The notes beneath the pieces are model-generated. The model ran no database searches. It was given only the letters and a program-made list of their open reading frames with translations, and had not been told where the DNA came from. A DNA stretch of 64,000 bases from Albifimbria verrucaria (lineage: Eukaryota > Ascomycota > Sordariomycetes > Hypocreales > Stachybotryaceae), in assembly GCA_020081605.1 (NCBI GenBank), contig JAHREC010000062.1, forward strand, positions 4,273,758 to 4,337,757, read 5' to 3'. The position numbers were made by a program, and so were the translations under genes. The first letter of the stretch is position 1. Each line of letters starts with the position of its first letter. Below are positions 22,890-34,157 of the stretch, piece after piece.

Positions 22890-24755
22890 ATGGCCGACCA
22901 CCAATTTCAAGAAGCCGGCAAGAGGGAGAAGGCTGAGGAGGCGACCGTGCTGCCCAACTACGATGAGGTCGCCGCCGACAGCGCCTCGACCATTGCCGAC
23001 CAGCGCTATGCCTACTCCGAAGATCGCAAGATTGGTGTCACAGGCGCCGTCTTCTTGATTCTGAATAAGATGATTGGTACTGGAAGTAAGTCATCTACCC
23101 AAACTGTCGCATGTGGCCTCTGCCGTGTCTCGAAGCTCCATAATGCCATATTCCCCAAAGTTTGAATTTCCTAACGGCCCGCGTAGTCTTCTCCACCCCG
23201 TCTAGCATCTTTGCTGCCACCGGCTCCGTCGGTGTTAGCTTCATGCTCTGGCTAGTCGGTGGCATTTTGACCTTCTGCGGTCTCAGCGTCTTCCTCGAGT
23301 TCGGTCTCGCCATTCCCCGCTCCGGCGGTGAGAAGAACTACCTCGAGCGCGTCTACCGTCACCCCCGATACCTCGCGACCTGCGTCTTGGCCTCGCAGAT
23401 GATCCTGCTTGGCTTTTCGTCCGGAAACGCCCTGGCCTTTGGTCGCTACGTTCTGTTCGCATCTGGATCAGAGGCTCCCGACGGCTGGGCTGCCCGCGGT
23501 CTTGGCATTGCCTGCACCACCTTTGCCGTTGCGCTACACGCGGTCGCTCCCAAATGGGGTATCCGCCTGGTCAACGTGCTTGGTGTCTTCAAGGTCGCCA
23601 TCCTTTTGCTAATCGTGTTCTCTGGCTTCGCCGCCCTTGCTGGACGCCGCTTGGTCCCTGACCCGCACAACTTTGACAACAGCTTCCGAATTGAGGATGG
23701 AGATGGTTACGGTGGCGGAGGCGCCTATGCGTACTCAATGCTCTTCTCAACGTCATCTACTCCTACAAGGGATGGGAGAATGCCAACTATGGTGAGTTTT
23801 CAAATCATGTTTATCAAAGCTATGACTAACAAGTACTTAGTTGTCAGCGAGTTGAAGAACCCACGCAAAACCCTCGCCATTGCCGCCCCCATTGCCATCG
23901 GTGGCGTGACCATTCTATACATGCTCGCCAACGTTGCCTACTTCGCTGCCATCGACAAGTCTGCCCTGGCCAAGTCTGAGGTTCTCGTCGCTGGACTATT
24001 CTTCCGCAACGTTTTCGGCTATAGTGCCGGTGCTCGCAGCTTGCCTGTCTTTGTTGCTCTCAGCAACTTGGGCAATGTCCTTGCTGTCAGTTTCGCACAC
24101 GCACGTCTCAACCAAGAATTGGCTAAGGAGGGCATGCTTCCCTTCAGCCGCTTCTGGGCTACCAACAAGCCATTCAATGCGCCTTCCGCATCGGTGAGTA
24201 CAGAATCGCTCAAGCGTCACTCCGAAGTATATGCTAACAAGAACCTGTAGCTCTTCCTGCACTGGATCGTCACCGTTATCGTTCTCGTGGCCCCCGCTGG
24301 ACCCGCTTACAACTTCATTGTCAACCTGTACGTGTTAACGCTCAGCAAGCTTGCATACTCAGAACTAACTCAATCTCAGTTATACTTACCCTGGTGCTTG
24401 GATCAACGCCTTCGTTGCTGCTGGTCTCATCTACCTGCACTTCAAGAAATCCGAGCAGTGGACCTCACCGTGGCATACGTACCTGCCTATCTCGGTTATC
24501 TATCTGCTCGCCAACATCTTCCTCGCTCTGGTTCCCTTTATTCCTCCGGAGGGCAGCTGGGACGCCGATGGTTACCCATACTATGTTTTCCCAGTTGTCG
24601 GTGTTGGTGTTCTGCTACTTGGTGCCGTCTACTGGGCCTTCTGGACCAAGGTTTTCCCGTACTTTGGAGGTTACAAGGTTGTTTCGGAGCGAACTTTCAA
24701 CCCCAACGGTGAAGAGGTTGTCCGCTACAAGAAGGTGCCTGTGAAGAAGGATTAG
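22890..24755 (+). CDS. APC amino acid permease, Mup1/methionine-permease-like, one-base break
   Basis: Exons 22890-23085, 23187-23791, 23841-24193, 24251-24327 and 24380-24755; introns 101, 49, 57 and 52 bp with GTAAGT/GTGAGT donors and CTAAC branches. Product ~535 residues, plasma-membrane transporter with ~12 helices. The N-terminal cytosolic tail (~50 residues, acidic/Lys-rich) is followed by GVTGAVFLILNKMIGTGIFS, the first APC helix with the unwound GTGIF segment. Later landmarks are VSELKNPRKTLAIAAPIAIG and YPGAWINAFVAAGLIYLHF. Family members import methionine or other neutral amino acids. At 23737-23738 one A is missing: the frame crosses where the conserved NVIYSYKGWENANY block continues. 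One added base gives 1608 nt. Convergent with the CE15 gene. Confidence 0.85.
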
Positions 24756-25433
24756 GATAATTATACCCGTGAAGGAAGCCTGGGGATGGAGACAATATCT
24801 AATTCTGAGGAGGTGCTATAACATTCATTACCATGATATCATAGCACAACCACCAAATTATACGATTTACCACAATAATTTATCTCAACATTGACCTTGA
24901 CCAACTCAAAGTGACGAATGGCAGCTAGTCGATAGTCATATTCGTTCTACTTCAGTACTACGTTAGTAAGTCTAGGGTACATCGAGACCAGCGTAGCAAG
25001 AGCTCCCAACCAAGCATTGTTATTGTAATGACAGAACAACACTCCGCCTAAATTACAATTCTTCCTAAAATGAATAATCTTGCTCAAATCAAGAAGGAAA
25101 AAGAAGATTCTAAGTTACCTACCATCTATTTAATTTATTACTCTATTTTTGTATCGTCCATGTTTTTAGTTGTTTGTCCTCAAGTATTTTTCTGAGCTTG
25201 GTATGTGGAATGTCTGTTCTCCCACTATATGCAAGACAGCACGAGTATCACATCATCACAGTAGAACTTCTGCATATAAGCAAACCCAGTATTATTTTTA
25301 TGTAAAATTTGTGTCTGTTAAACTGGCGAAGTAACTGCCTGATATGTCTAACTCGAGCAACTAACTATTGACACTGAAATTTGCAACATGGTCTGGAGCA
25401 GGCATCCTCTTTTGAAACGATTCTAGTAATGAC
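24756..25433. other. Intergenic between convergent genes
   Basis: AT-rich 3' region shared by the permease and CE15 genes; no ORF supported. Confidence 0.5.
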
Positions 25434-26598
25434 TTACGCCAAGGTAGGTACAGTCCAGCTTGCCCAGGTGTTGAGATTGAAACTGCCATGGTTTTTCTCA
25501 GTGCGGAAGATGCTGGTTGTTCCGCTTCCAGTCTTCAACAAGAACTTGTTAATGAAAGCTGACAACTCAGTTCCTGCTTTGAGCTGGGGAACGAGCAATG
25601 CTGGTTTCCTCCGACTTGGCTGTAACCGAAGTTGTCTAGGGCACCTAGTGCTTCCCACTGCTTCCTCGCTGCGCCCATGCAGCCATAAGTTGCAGTCCAA
25701 CCAAGCCATTCCATATCAGAGTTCTCCATAGCATAGATGGGTCGTGGAGCAACCAATCCAGCCAGTGTGTGGTGGTCAAATGGCAGACCATTAACATTGT
25801 TAACCTGCGCGTTGAAGGCCGGGCTGAACCAGACATTCTCAGTGACGATTTGGGGTGCTGTCTGAACATTTTGACCCTGTTGCTTCTGCCAGTTTGCAAT
25901 GCGCCAGCAGGCCGAACCACCGGCTCCAGACTCTTGAGGCAAGGTCAGAGCAATTCGTGGCTCGAATGCGCCAGCTACCATGGCACCTTTACCGTTGCGA
26001 GAGCATCCAGTAACGCCAACGCGAGTTGCGTCGATGCCGACGGCAGGTGTCTTCTCAAGGGCGTCGATGATACGAGCTACACCCCAGGCCCAAGCAATAA
26101 GTGCACCAGCGCTATGCCCGCTTCCGTAGAGATCGTAGAACTTGCCGCGGCCCCGAGACCCCTGCCCGTCTTGTTGAGCAATTTGGTTGTTATCGAACGT
26201 AATGGTCGCAACGCCAGATGGGATAGGAATGCTAGCAAAGCCGTAGGCAATAATAGCCGGAACATTGTTTCCACTAGGCTTATTGATGGTAACATCGAAG
26301 CTGATGGACTTGCCCTGGTCGCTGACAGAGATTGTAAGGCGATTGCCACTCCAGGAGCCAGTCACAGACTGCGGGGAGGAGGGAGGCGACCGAGTTCATA
26401 GGTCTGTAATTGCTCGCTAATCTCGCGCTGGCGACATGCCCAAGCAGCCTTGGTGGTCACACTATCACCGTTTTGGAACGTGAACGGGTTCGGAAGGTTT
26501 GAGTTGGAAGGGCCGAGTCCGCTGGGCAGTGCAGGACAAGACTGAGCGACAGCTGACGCTGCAAGGAAGGGAACGAAGCCCAGGAGTGAGTACTTCAT
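25434..26598 (-). CDS. Secreted 4-O-methyl-glucuronoyl methylesterase, CE15 family, two one-base breaks
   Basis: Minus strand from ATG 26598, no intron needed, ~388 residues. Signal peptide MKYSLLGFVPFLAASAVAQS. The alpha/beta-hydrolase core has the CE15 nucleophile motif VTGCSRNGKGA (Ser), the block LPQESGAGGSACWR with the catalytic-type Glu region, and a histidine in GGNQHCSFP. It should cut the ester between glucuronoxylan and lignin, outside the cell. No carbohydrate-binding module is visible. Frames cross at 26375-26387 (one C short in the C-rich run on minus) and at 25571-25572 (one A short on minus), after which the expected tail (ELSAFINKFLLKT ... WASWTVPTLA) follows. With two added bases the length is 1167 nt, arguing for a real gene. 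Confidence 0.85.
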
Positions 26599-27977
26599 CT
26601 TCGCGTATGGTAGTCTCGGGTCTGGTTATTCCTGAGAATGTTGAGATGCTGAAAACATCATGGTGTTGTGTCCAAAGCCTTATATAGTTCATAATAAGGC
26701 ATTCTTCCCTTCGTAGGAGATGATCTACCCACTGTAGATGGTCCCGCAGCTCCGTCGATTTGGCAAAATGCCATTCTCGCGCCCGGATGTTGACTCTGGA
26801 TAAATTGAAGACCAACGCGATGTCATGTCGTCGTCTACCATGGTTGAAGAACGTGGTTTACTCCAAAAGAGGAGAATGGTTTGCTGAGCTGATCCACGCA
26901 GCGCCATCGGAGCCTCAGCAGCTCCGCACACATTTTCCGGGCCAGCGGAAACTTCCCTAAGCAGTCTTTCCACCACGGAAATTCCCTCCGTGAATTCAGC
27001 ATTGCCGATGGTTGACGTCACGTGGTTCGAATAGAGTATAAGCTCAGAAGGAGCATCAGGTACGGCTGTAATTGAAAACAATCTCCCGCATTCTGAGAAT
27101 TGCCGGCATATTATACAGTGGCTGGGCAATTCGTGTGCTCATCCTCTGGTGCTGTCTTCTCCCATCTGTGGGTCCAATGCCATTTTCATATCAAATATGA
27201 AATAGTCTCCGACATAATGAAATCCCCTAGCGTGTGATCTATGCAAGATCTGCTGGAACCAACATTTTCACTGTTTGTTTCGAGGCGGGCAGTCAAGTAA
27301 TTTGTGGGAAATTGTATCTCATATCTGCCGACTATTGGTCAAGCCGGAGCTGTCATTGCCGGGCCGTATGGTTTGCCATTATCGAAGCAGATTTAAATGT
27401 TAACTAGGAGTAGCTCAGTTTGATGTGGTAAAATGTACTGATAGTTCTGAGAGAAACACGAGGCGGCACTGAACTTGAAGACCTATATCCCCGCAAATGT
27501 ACTTGTACTTAGAGTCTGGGCTAGTCTTCCATTAAGGTTGCGGTATGGCAATGACAGCTTCGAAAAGAGACAAGAGTGATGAAGTTGTCCATCTAGTGCA
27601 ATAAGTGATGATCATGACAAATCCAGAGCGCATTAACACTAGTAGCCTACGCCAGACTGCATCATTCTTCTAATATCTTGATACTTCAAGACGCGAGTTC
27701 TTCAGCAGGTTTAGGCCTATATCAGTCACAACTATTCGTCGAATTTTGAGATAAATTACCTGACATTCCATCGGGTGGCAACAAGTTTGGTGGCTTGAAG
27801 GGGTCTTAATTAAGCGCAGGAGGGGTCAGCATGACTTTCAGCCTATTGACTTCATTACATCTCTCATTACTGTGCAATTGTGATACCTATGGAGCTATGC
27901 TACCGCTCAAACTTGTATATTGGGACATCTAATGAAATCTATGATTGCTTCTCAAACCCTGGCTCTTGGCTTTAGTA
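26599..27977. other. Intergenic, no gene seen
   Basis: 1.4 kb between the CE15 5' end and the 3' end of the GPI-protein gene. One ORF on minus (26725-27129) lacks coding character. Confidence 0.45.
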
Positions 27978-29404
27978 CTACAATGCTAGAACAAGAACAA
28001 CTAAACCTGCGACCCATAGTGGTATTTGTGTACTCAAAGCACCTATACTCTCCGCTGATCCCATTTGCGCGCAGTTATAATCTTCCGGTAGACCGTGCTT
28101 TTCCTTGTATTGCTCTGTGAACCGCTCACAATTAAACTCGCCGGAGTTATCCTGTACGGCGATTCGATTGGTGACCTTGGGCAGTGTGTCCCTAGAAGAA
28201 TAGCAAGGTCAGACTGCCGGACTTGAACACAGGTAGCTGGCTAGAAACTTACAAAAAGTCATCGGCCATGTTGGCGTAAATCTCGAGGCTATACATATCA
28301 TTTTCAGGCCAATACCATGAGACCCCGTTCTCGTCAGACTGAGTAGTCAGTACAAGAGAGTCTGACACGCCTTTGATTTGAACAGTCAAGTTCTTCCAAT
28401 CTTTAGCCTGAGAGGGTAGCCTGATTGATTCAAGGCTTTCACATCCATCTATTATCAGACTGCTCGTGCTGTCGAATTGCAGATTTAGCTCAGTGATTTC
28501 CGGATTGTTGACCGCTCTGAATTCCTCGACTTCTAGACGATCCAAAGTTTCATTGCGCTCCAAGGTCACATCGCCCTGTGGAAAACTGAGTGTGCCAATC
28601 TTCATTGATTTGGATTCTGGACCGCCCAGCACCGCGGTCAAGCAGCCCGAAATGCTGAGGCTTTCCAATTCTCCCCACGCTACGGTAAGCATTTCAACGT
28701 TGGGCATTGCTTCTTGATCTACCGACACGCCAGTTGTATCTTCTCGTTCAGCGTTTCGAAAGAATGCATCGACAGAATCTATTTCGCCCATATTTCGTAT
28801 ATCAAATACGAAATTTGATTCTTTGTCCCCAGCGTCGGCCTGGGCTTTGAAATTTCTAAGAATCAATCTCTCGAGAGCAGGTGTATCCCAAGTAATATTT
28901 TCCGAATACTCGAGATCCGTGAGATCGACGTAGGTTGCGTTTGCAAGCTCCACAAATCCCAAGCCTTGCTTGACAATTTGAAGCTTCGGTAGTCTGATTT
29001 GCTGAAGGCCGGGGATAGCGTTGAACAGAAGGCTGCCATGGACCTCGGTCAATGTCGAGCTGGTGACGTTGAACTGCTTCAGAGGTGGGCACGAATCCTG
29101 CCTCACACACGACATGAGGAAACCGCCCTTGACAACCTCAAGGCCATCGAGGTTGATGTTTTCAGTGAGATTCGCTGCAATATGAAGGTAGCCATCAATC
29201 GATTGGCAATTCTCGCGGATATCCCGGGCATCTTCGGTAGTGATGATTGTGACATTGCTGCGACAGTCGACAGCCGCGAGTCCCCTGAATGCCCATTAGC
29301 ACGTCACGCTATAAAATGCAATCCTACACTAGTCATCGGGAAGCAACTCACAATGAGCAAAGCCCAAGAAAAGCTGTAGCGAGCTTGGCGCCGTTCCCTT
29401 GCAT
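27978..29404 (-). CDS. GPI-anchored cell-wall protein, Ecm33/Sps2-like
   Basis: Three exons on minus: 29404-29352, 29284-28253 and 28191-27978 (1299 nt, 432 residues), fully open. Introns of 67 and 61 bp start GTGAGT and GTAAGT. Exon 1 and the first codons of exon 2 form a signal peptide ending near LGLAAVDC. The body has receptor-L-domain-like repeats with regularly spaced Asn/Leu/Ile beta strands (EVHGSLLFNAIPGLQQIRLP, TYVDLTDLEYSENITW, SLIIDGCESLESI) and several N-glycosylation sequons. The last exon holds a Cys pair region and ends in a hydrophobic helix (IPLWVAGLVVLVLAL), as expected for a GPI-anchor signal. Family members are cell-wall proteins needed for wall integrity. Good evidence that the sequence is sound here. 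Confidence 0.75.
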
Positions 29405-30463
29405 CTTGCTGTAATCTCACCAGCACACACCCTGGGGATGAAAAGCGTCGTCACTGTGCAGCATTTTTCTGCTCAGGGGATTTTGCCTGAGGTCGAATGC
29501 CAAGACTCTCGGAGTTAACGACACTAGGCTAGTAATCAAGTTAGTGACGCTGAGACAATGTGCACAGCCATGATTACCAGGGGACCCGAGTAAACTTATC
29601 TCTTCTGCCCCGATTCTTACCCACACCAACCCATAATTGGAAACCAGTCACATGTCCCTGCTCTCAGTCCCATTCTTTTGTGGTTGGGCTGTTCATAATA
29701 TGTCATAATGTCCTCTTCTGGATTCATTGTGATTTGAGAATCCTTCAGACCCACCAGCATAGCCTGGCCAGCATATCCGGCTTGGCACCTACTGGGGAAC
29801 ATACAGTACACCTATTCCATTAGCATTCTGGAAATCGCTTTGTCTCAATCCCTGCCCAAGGTTTGTCGCATTATTCTACCGAATCCGATGGTGTACAATC
29901 AGTGTGATGTACTCGGGGACTGCATTGACAACTCTCGTTAGAATGGAGTCCTCTTTGAAATGACAAGGCGGGAATTTTTCCAGTTGATTTGCAGATGTCT
30001 CTGGGGAAACCGGAGCCTTGATTTTTATCTATAAATCTACTGCCGTAGGTGTAATCACGGCCATGAATGGACGAGAGCCCAGTTTGGTCACCGCTATACT
30101 CGCCATGTTACTTCAGTCTCTCTCCGTAGCGTGGACTCCCTGTCCTATTGAGTCGACCCTGAATGACTGTCTTTAGCTTCCGTTATAATCACCATGATCG
30201 CGCAATTAGCGATAGGAAAGCCTGAATTATCTTCTAGTGCACATCGCCCTTTCAATCCATCGATGGGAACCCATTCCTAGTCCCATGCCCAATTTCCACG
30301 GCCTCTTGACCATCCCCGTCCGACGACGTTGTATCCACGTCCCTTGGGCGTATTCAGAAGTTGTCGCAGCATCTTTGTCTGAAGCTAGTGTCTCGGACTC
30401 TTACAAGATAGCATGTGAGTCTTCACAATGCCCGTTTGCTTTTCTTTTCCAATGTTATTCAAA
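29405..30463. other. Intergenic, no gene seen
   Basis: Promoter of the GPI-protein gene and flanking sequence; nothing else supported. Confidence 0.5.
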
Positions 30464-31735
30464 TCAGACTTGAATTGTCCACGGAAAAGATCTCGTTCCT
30501 TTCTCGGCAGAGATGATTCTGAAAATACATGGCTGACCAGCCGATTTCCGAGAAGCGATGTAGACGATGGGATGGTGCCCCTTGATGCAAAGTTGTTTGA
30601 GGTGTGGAACGGCATTCGCAACATGCGTTAGGTGCATAAGATACCACTGATCAATTTCCGCCTCTGTTTGCTCAAATGCGTGACCTCTCGGAACACCAGC
30701 GTCCAGTTGCCGGAGAATCTCAGACAACATCTGGGTAATGGTAAAGGAAAAGCGCTCGAGGGTTGGGAAGCGTTGGAGCTCTTCCACCATCCGATCCCGT
30801 GCATCGATCTTGTTGCAGTTAGCTGTGTCCACAAGACTCGCCATGAGTATACTCACGAATCTCTGTTGCATATCCATCCAAGACCAGAAACGTCGAGAAG
30901 CAGGGTCATCGATTGTAAGCCAAGTGAGATGTTCAAGGTGGCTAAAGACCTGCTCAATAAACGTGTAGTCCATAGAAGGGAACGAGGATCCAAACCACTT
31001 CTGATCATTGGTGAAATGAAGTCGCTGCAGCTTAGGATGGTATTTTTAAGCAAGGGAGTATTGCAAAGTACCCATCTGTTGCGTAGTGCTGAAGACTATG
31101 AAGCTGCTTGCATTTCTTGAGGAGAACCTCGGCAATATCACCTGAAGATACTAGTAACAAGGTATTTAGTCTCCAGTTGCTGGCAGCATCGAGCTGTTGG
31201 ATGAATGTGGGCCTTTGGTCGGCATGCATTGGCTCAACAAGAAGATGCAGAGTATTGAGCTCTGGGATTTTTGAAATGACGCTGACAATGATGTAGGGCG
31301 TCTCAGGTCTCAACCCCAATACGTTCTCAGGATACATGAAGTACTTTCCCTCATGGCTAGTTGTGTCTTGAGTGCTAGGAGGTAGGAGTCAGATGACGAG
31401 CTCCCTAGACAGATGTTAAATAAGACTCTTTAAGGAACAAGGCCGGGCTTACTTGATGAAATGGCGGGGTTGGCCAGACGACTGTCTTTGTACGCTGTTT
31501 CTTCGATTGCACAAAGGAATCTCTGTAGACGTTGAACCAGGATGAACTCTGCACCTTGGAAGATCACCTGTTTGAACCTGGCGCGCATAACATGGGCACG
31601 GAACTTGAGGGAAACGAGACTGAGAGCAGTCGTGGAGGACGGGCCAGCGAGCTCGCAAATCTGAATCCATATGATATCAGGTGTTCGTAAGAGCGATTTC
31701 GCAGGCGTTTTAGGAGCCCAAGGGTTGGGAGGCAT
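30464..31735 (-). CDS. F-box-like protein
   Basis: Minus strand. Exon 1 starts at ATG 31735 with a Pro/Lys-rich start and an F-box-like helix pair (IIWIQICELAGPSSTTALSL, then VSLKFRAHVM). Its GTAAGC donor is at about 31446 and the following exon resumes around 31370. The middle part (31337-31032) and last part (30973-30464) are in different frames; both have leucine-patterned segments (IPELNTLHLLVEP; VFSHLEHLTWLTIDD; AVPHLKQLCIKG). The shift near 31045-31050 lies in an A5 run and fits one extra base rather than one missing; an intron could not be fitted. Likely an SCF adaptor with LRR-like repeats; substrate unknown. Confidence 0.5.
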
Positions 31736-32279
31736 GATGAAGAGCAGCACAGAAGGCTGTCAAGTGTTAGTAACCAAGCCGTAGACATGATGAAAAATGG
31801 GGATTCGACTCAACAAAGAACGAGGACAATGCTCCAAGGGCGTTTCGGAAAATTGGCGGTGCACGGCGAATACTGCTGGCTGAAGAAGAACAAAGGGAAT
31901 GGACGAGAGAGTGGGGAGGAAATCGTGGAAGTAAATGTGTGTGGCATTTGCCCCTGGTGAAGAAGAGGAGAGAAATCAGTCGAGTGCGTGGTATGTAGGT
32001 ATGAGTCTGTTTACTTGACCTCCAGGTATTTTTGGTGCAGGACATGGTAACACAACACGCGCTCAGCTTTGCTGGACCCCAGCTGGCTGACTGCTGTTTT
32101 TCATTCACCTCTTAGCATAAAGTACATTGCCCTACAAGACCGAATCAAACGTAACCTCCGTCTTCGGCCCTTGTCTTCCACTGGAAATCCCTATTGCCCA
32201 CGGTTGATCCATTTCTGCCTCATCCAAACAGTCTCCGCCGCAGCCTTCGTAACCATGACCCCATTCCTGAACAAATTTC

Positions 32280-32707
32280 TCATAACAGCGACTGGCCGGA
32301 GTCTCGCGGAAGTAATAACATCCTTGTTTTCTGCTGTTGAGGAGGAGTTCGTCTACGTGAATTTAATGGGACAAACCCCGTTGGAAGATTGTCATCGTGC
32401 CTCGTATGCCATGTTTCTGCATAAAATAAAGAAAGCCTTGAGTCCTAAGCGAAGTAAAATTAAACGTGTTGTTGAAGTTCACGGATAAAACGGGGATGAA
32501 TACCAAATCCTTTGCGTACGTGGTTAGAATCTCCAAGCACAAGGCAAATGGTAAAGCCACGGTCCTCACCCAACACGTGGGCCTACCTGTGCTGAGCATG
32601 CTAAGCATCTCAAATTTCTGAACCATTTTCGAGCTCTGACCTCGGAGACGAGTTGGTTGAATGATTTGGAACAAGGCTGGTATTCTGGCGAGAGATGGTT
32701 CAGACAT
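32280..32707 (-). CDS. Possible small three-exon gene, unrecognised
   Basis: A tentative model from ATG 32707: about 40 residues starting MSEPSLARIPALFQIIQ, then introns with GTAGGC and GTGAAC donors and AAAG/GCAG acceptors (one with a TTCTAAC branch), ending with a basic, Gln-rich tail and TGA at 32280-32282. The splice sites fit in phase, but there is no domain and the open stretches are short. Confidence 0.25.
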
Positions 32708-32963
32708 GATAGTGAAACGTTGCAATACCACCACTGAATGCTTTTAAATACGACATGCACGACGATATCTGAGCTGATGTGATGAAGCAAATTCGATTGA
32801 TTCTAGATATAGAATTCCATGCTCCTCCAGACTGCCTGCGTACCAAATGACCCAGATAGTGCAAGTTACACGCGCACTGCGATGATGGAGCTTAGTGCTT
32901 CATGGGCGTTTGTTTCAATTAAAAGCAAATTTCCCCGACTGCCAAACTTCGGCAATTACCCAA

Positions 32964-33408
32964 TCATCCAGATTCATCCTTGACATCAAGCTTCCTCTTC
33001 TTCGCGGCTTTGTCGTCGGTGTTTGCTTGCAGGTTACTGTCCCTGTCCTTGTCCTTGTCTTCTCTGTTGTCCGTCTTCATGTTGTCTTTGTCTTTGTCAT
33101 CCTTGGCACTTCCATTTGGATGCGGCTCTTTTTGATGGATGTCGAGTCCCTAAGTGAATGCTACACAGATAAAAGGTTAGACGTGTCATTTGTTTGCTAT
33201 GAGATTCACATACAGTGGGCTGGACACCAGCATCCCATTCTTCCCTGAACTTTGTAAGTTCCTCTCGTATGAGCTGTATGACTTCTTCTCTTTGAATAGC
33301 AGCGGCTTGTCTCAGTTCTTCTCTTCGACTAGCAGCGGCTTGTCTCAGTTCTTCTCGGCTGTTGAAACCAAACCCTTTAAGCCATTCATACTCCGACTCT
33401 CGAGGCAT
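32964..33408 (-). CDS. Small charged coiled-coil protein with hendecad repeat and basic NLS-like tail
   Basis: Two exons on minus: 33408-33214 and 33149-32964; the 64-bp intron has GTATGT, a TCTAACC branch and a CTTAG acceptor, joined in phase 0. Product 126 residues. Residues ~18-45 contain two near-identical 11-residue units (REELRQAAASR, REELRQAAAIQ) encoded by a 33-bp tandem repeat, continuing into an IREELTKFREEW helix: a hendecad coiled coil. Exon 2 is dominated by Lys/Asp pairs (KDDKDKDN, REDKDKDRD) and ends with AAKKRKLDVKDESG, a basic nuclear-localisation-like motif. I recognise no family; it may be a nuclear scaffold-type protein. Confidence 0.5.
33297..33360. repeat. 33-bp tandem repeat, two copies
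   Basis: Two almost exact 33-bp units inside the coiled-coil gene, each encoding eleven residues. Confidence 0.75.
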
Positions 33409-34157
33409 TGTGGCGAGGAGAATGGTTATCGGATGTGCATTCGAGCCAAGGACTCCAACGAGATGCGCGCGTGCGTGGTGTGAGAAAGAATGAAATGGGC
33501 GAGTCTTTCAAGAAAAGAGATGGAGCTGTCACAGGGTTGTGGTGAAAGAGAGGAGAGGAGAAAGTCGCGTGAAGGATTGGAGAGCTCGTGGTAGTGATTT
33601 GTATTGGCGTGACACCTGCGCTTGACTGGCAAGCACTTGGAAGAGCGTGCAGTATGAATTATGCGTCCGATTTATCCCACATTCATACTTATGCTATTAA
33701 TCATAATTTATCAAACCAAGAAACAAAATGGAAGACAGAGCTCGCACATCAATTACTCTCATGAATTGTCCTCTCAAGGCGATGCAGGGTATTCATATCA
33801 TACTGTACATCCTGTGACCCCAAATTTAAGGGCAAGGAAGTGTCATCAAAGACAGTCATCAACATTCAACAAGGAACTTGAGTGGACGAAAAGACCAACT
33901 TCAATTATTTTACTTTAAGTCCATGCATTGGATTCTTCTTGTGATGTTGATGTCTCACAGCCGTACCGTACCGTAAACTCGATGCGAGCATGAAAGGGAT
34001 ATCAAGCGTTATCCCAAAGCTGTACTCATCTCTCAGCGAAAACAAGGTGACGGTTTCCTTGGGAAAAAAACATATCCAAAGATAGAGGTCCATGCTATGC
34101 TTTCCTACAGTAGCACTCAACCTATCCTTTCAAGTACAGGGACAATGACAAGAGACC
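33409..34157. other. Intergenic, no gene seen
   Basis: Contains the promoter of the coiled-coil gene and the 3' end of the alpha-galactosidase; a short GTACC repeat lies at 33963-33974. Confidence 0.5.

Noticed and set aside
26726..26735. CCCACTGTAG as a MITE end
   Set aside because: No matching inverted partner within 500 bp.
26725..27129. 134-codon minus-strand ORF upstream of CE15
   Set aside because: No recognisable composition; lies in the CE15 promoter region.
32069..32488. 139-codon plus-strand ORF
   Set aside because: No domain; overlaps the tentative minus-strand small gene, whose splice sites fit slightly better. Neither is strong.
33211..33219. TACAGTGGG motif as a further MITE end
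   Set aside because: Lies at the exon/intron boundary of the coiled-coil gene, and no second end or TA-flanked body is present.
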